A DNA stretch of 64,000 nucleotides from Eleginops maclovinus (taxonomy: Eukaryota > Chordata > Actinopteri > Perciformes > Eleginopidae). The stretch covers positions 3,654,655 through 3,718,654 of the forward strand of contig NC_086365.1 of NCBI RefSeq assembly GCF_036324505.1, given 5' to 3'. Shown here in pieces: positions 62,758-64,000 of this stretch. Numbering within the stretch: position 1 is the first letter of the stretch; every line of letters starts with the position of its first letter. A program made the translations under genes and the position numbers. The notes beneath the pieces are model-generated. The model was given only the letters and a program-made list of their open reading frames with translations, was not told the origin of the DNA and did no database searches.

Positions 62758-63482
62758 AAAGGTCCCCTATTATGCAAAATGCATGTTTTGCTGTCTTTTA
62801 TACATACATATGTGTCCCCGGTGTGTAAGGAGACTCACACAGTGTCAAAAAATACAACCCTCTCTCTTTTCCTCCTTACCCACATCTCTAAAAACGTTTT
62901 AACAAACGAGCTGTTCCAGATTTGCTTCGGTTATGATGTCATCACAGAAATGTGGGCTGGCTTTACATTGAACTTCTGGCAAGGTCCCTCCCACGTGACA
63001 CGTCCCAACCAATGGTCCGCAATATACAGTCGCGAGCTGAACCCCCTCCGCAGCACCTGTGTGTGTGTGTGTGTGTTCAGCAGGATGTCTGCAGGGACTC
63101 AGAGTTGTTGTTTATATAATACATATAATGTCTCTGTTCTAGTGGGAAACACTGAGAAGTGTTTCAGAAATAATGCTGGATGTGCTTTGGAACATAATAT
63201 GGCGTTTAATCAAGGCAGGGTTTAGCTGAGTTTCTCCGTTAGAAACTTTTCTCTTCAGGAGAGACCATGATGCTCCAAATGGGCGTGGCCAGCTTCAGCT
63301 CAGCTCAAATTTAAAGCTACAGTCACAGAATCAGCACTTCAAGAACAGGGCTGAAATAGAGGGGTATGAGCATGCTACAATGGGTGATCTGTTTGTTATT
63401 TTGAGCAAAACACTTCACAGACATGTTTTGTATAGATAGTGCCCTGCAATATATTGCTAAAATATAGCATAATAGGAGTAAA
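62758..63482. mobile_element. Non-autonomous DNA transposon-like repeat (about 725 bp)
   Basis: The left end TAAAGGTCCCCTATTATGCA is mirrored by the right end ATAGCATAATAGGAGTAAA (shared CCTATTATGC, about 10-15 bp). 'AAAGGTCCCCTATTATGCAAAA' is a very common teleost repeat start. The interior is non-coding, with a short GT run (63,060-63,076). A 158-codon frame at 62,749-63,225 runs through the repeat and is not a host gene. The superfamily is not determined and no target duplication is clear. Confidence 0.5.
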
Positions 63483-64000
63483 GCTGAATGACAAATGTTC
63501 TTTCCCCACTTTTAGAGGACAACCTGGAGGTTCAGATGGCACCTCAGCTCTTGATTAGTAGGGGAAACCTTCCGGGAAGAGGTGAAACCCTGTGAGGTCC
63601 CCCATGTTATGTAAAAACCTAAAAGAGGAAGCGAGGAGGGGGGAGTTACTGTACATGAAAGGTTCGGGTGAGCTTAGGGGAAACCCTATGCTACAAATGT
63701 CAGTCTTTTTGTTTCGCAGCTGCCCACCCCCTCAAACTCTTCCACACACCTCCGTCCCCCAACCAGTGGGTATTTTGAGCTGTGGGTGACCCCACCGCTG
63801 TGAAAAAAAATAGAAATCACATGTCTGAGTTGTGTAACGTTTTCACCTTTTGAGTGCAGCCGGAAACCTCACACAGTTTCAGCCAAATACACAGAAAGAA
63901 AGATTCCATTATTCTCTGCCAGGATGTTGATCAAAACATCTGTCAGCATGGTAAACAACCAAACTGTCAAATTATCAATTATAGTCCTCAGTTGTTGACT
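63483..64000. other. Intergenic, no feature recognised
   Basis: Nothing recognised to the end of the window. Confidence 0.55.

Noticed and set aside
62749..63225. 158-codon plus-strand frame
   Set aside because: Lies almost wholly inside a dispersed transposon-like repeat and includes a GT run.

Overview
This is vertebrate, almost certainly teleost (probably percomorph) nuclear DNA. The sequence is AT-rich with long CA/GT arrays and GT-AG introns. It carries fish-type interspersed repeats: Tc1/mariner, hAT, tRNA-SINEs, LINE tails and solo LTRs. The one host protein-coding gene I can support is the 5' end of a plasma-membrane calcium ATPase on the minus strand. It is best called an atp2b1 orthologue; whether it is the a or b teleost paralogue is not resolved.

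Layout. Positions 1-18,600 hold the start of atp2b1, read right to left. They contain a CpG-rich promoter (about 17,540-18,620), a likely non-coding first exon ending at 17,730, an 8.9-kb first intron with a pure 210-bp CA array, and a first coding exon (CDS 8,319-8,511) whose 5' UTR has three short upstream ORFs. Two more coding exons follow (844-1,041 and 95-352). Together they encode residues 1-216 plus the first base of codon 217: the cytosolic N-terminus, TM1, TM2 and the start of the actuator domain. The splice phases join without a gap. The rest of the gene lies beyond position 1.

Positions 18,600-64,000 hold no host gene I can recognise. This is consistent with the gene-poor interval upstream of ATP2B1 in other vertebrates. 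It is filled with mobile elements and simple repeats: five copies of a ~200-bp Tc1-type MITE, two solo LTRs with clean target-site duplications (one inside a MITE copy), a 657-bp non-autonomous hAT element carrying a 21-bp minisatellite, two fold-back elements, a tRNA-SINE next to an older copy of the same family, LINE 3' tails, and a 1,605-bp Tc1 transposon whose 340-codon transposase is open except for one stop at codon 46.

I found no undescribed multi-gene system. The most informative items are the hAT element with its higher-order minisatellite, the near-intact Tc1, the nested solo LTR, the MITE subfamily, the uORF-bearing atp2b1 leader, and an isolated CpG-dense pocket near 55.0-55.2 kb.
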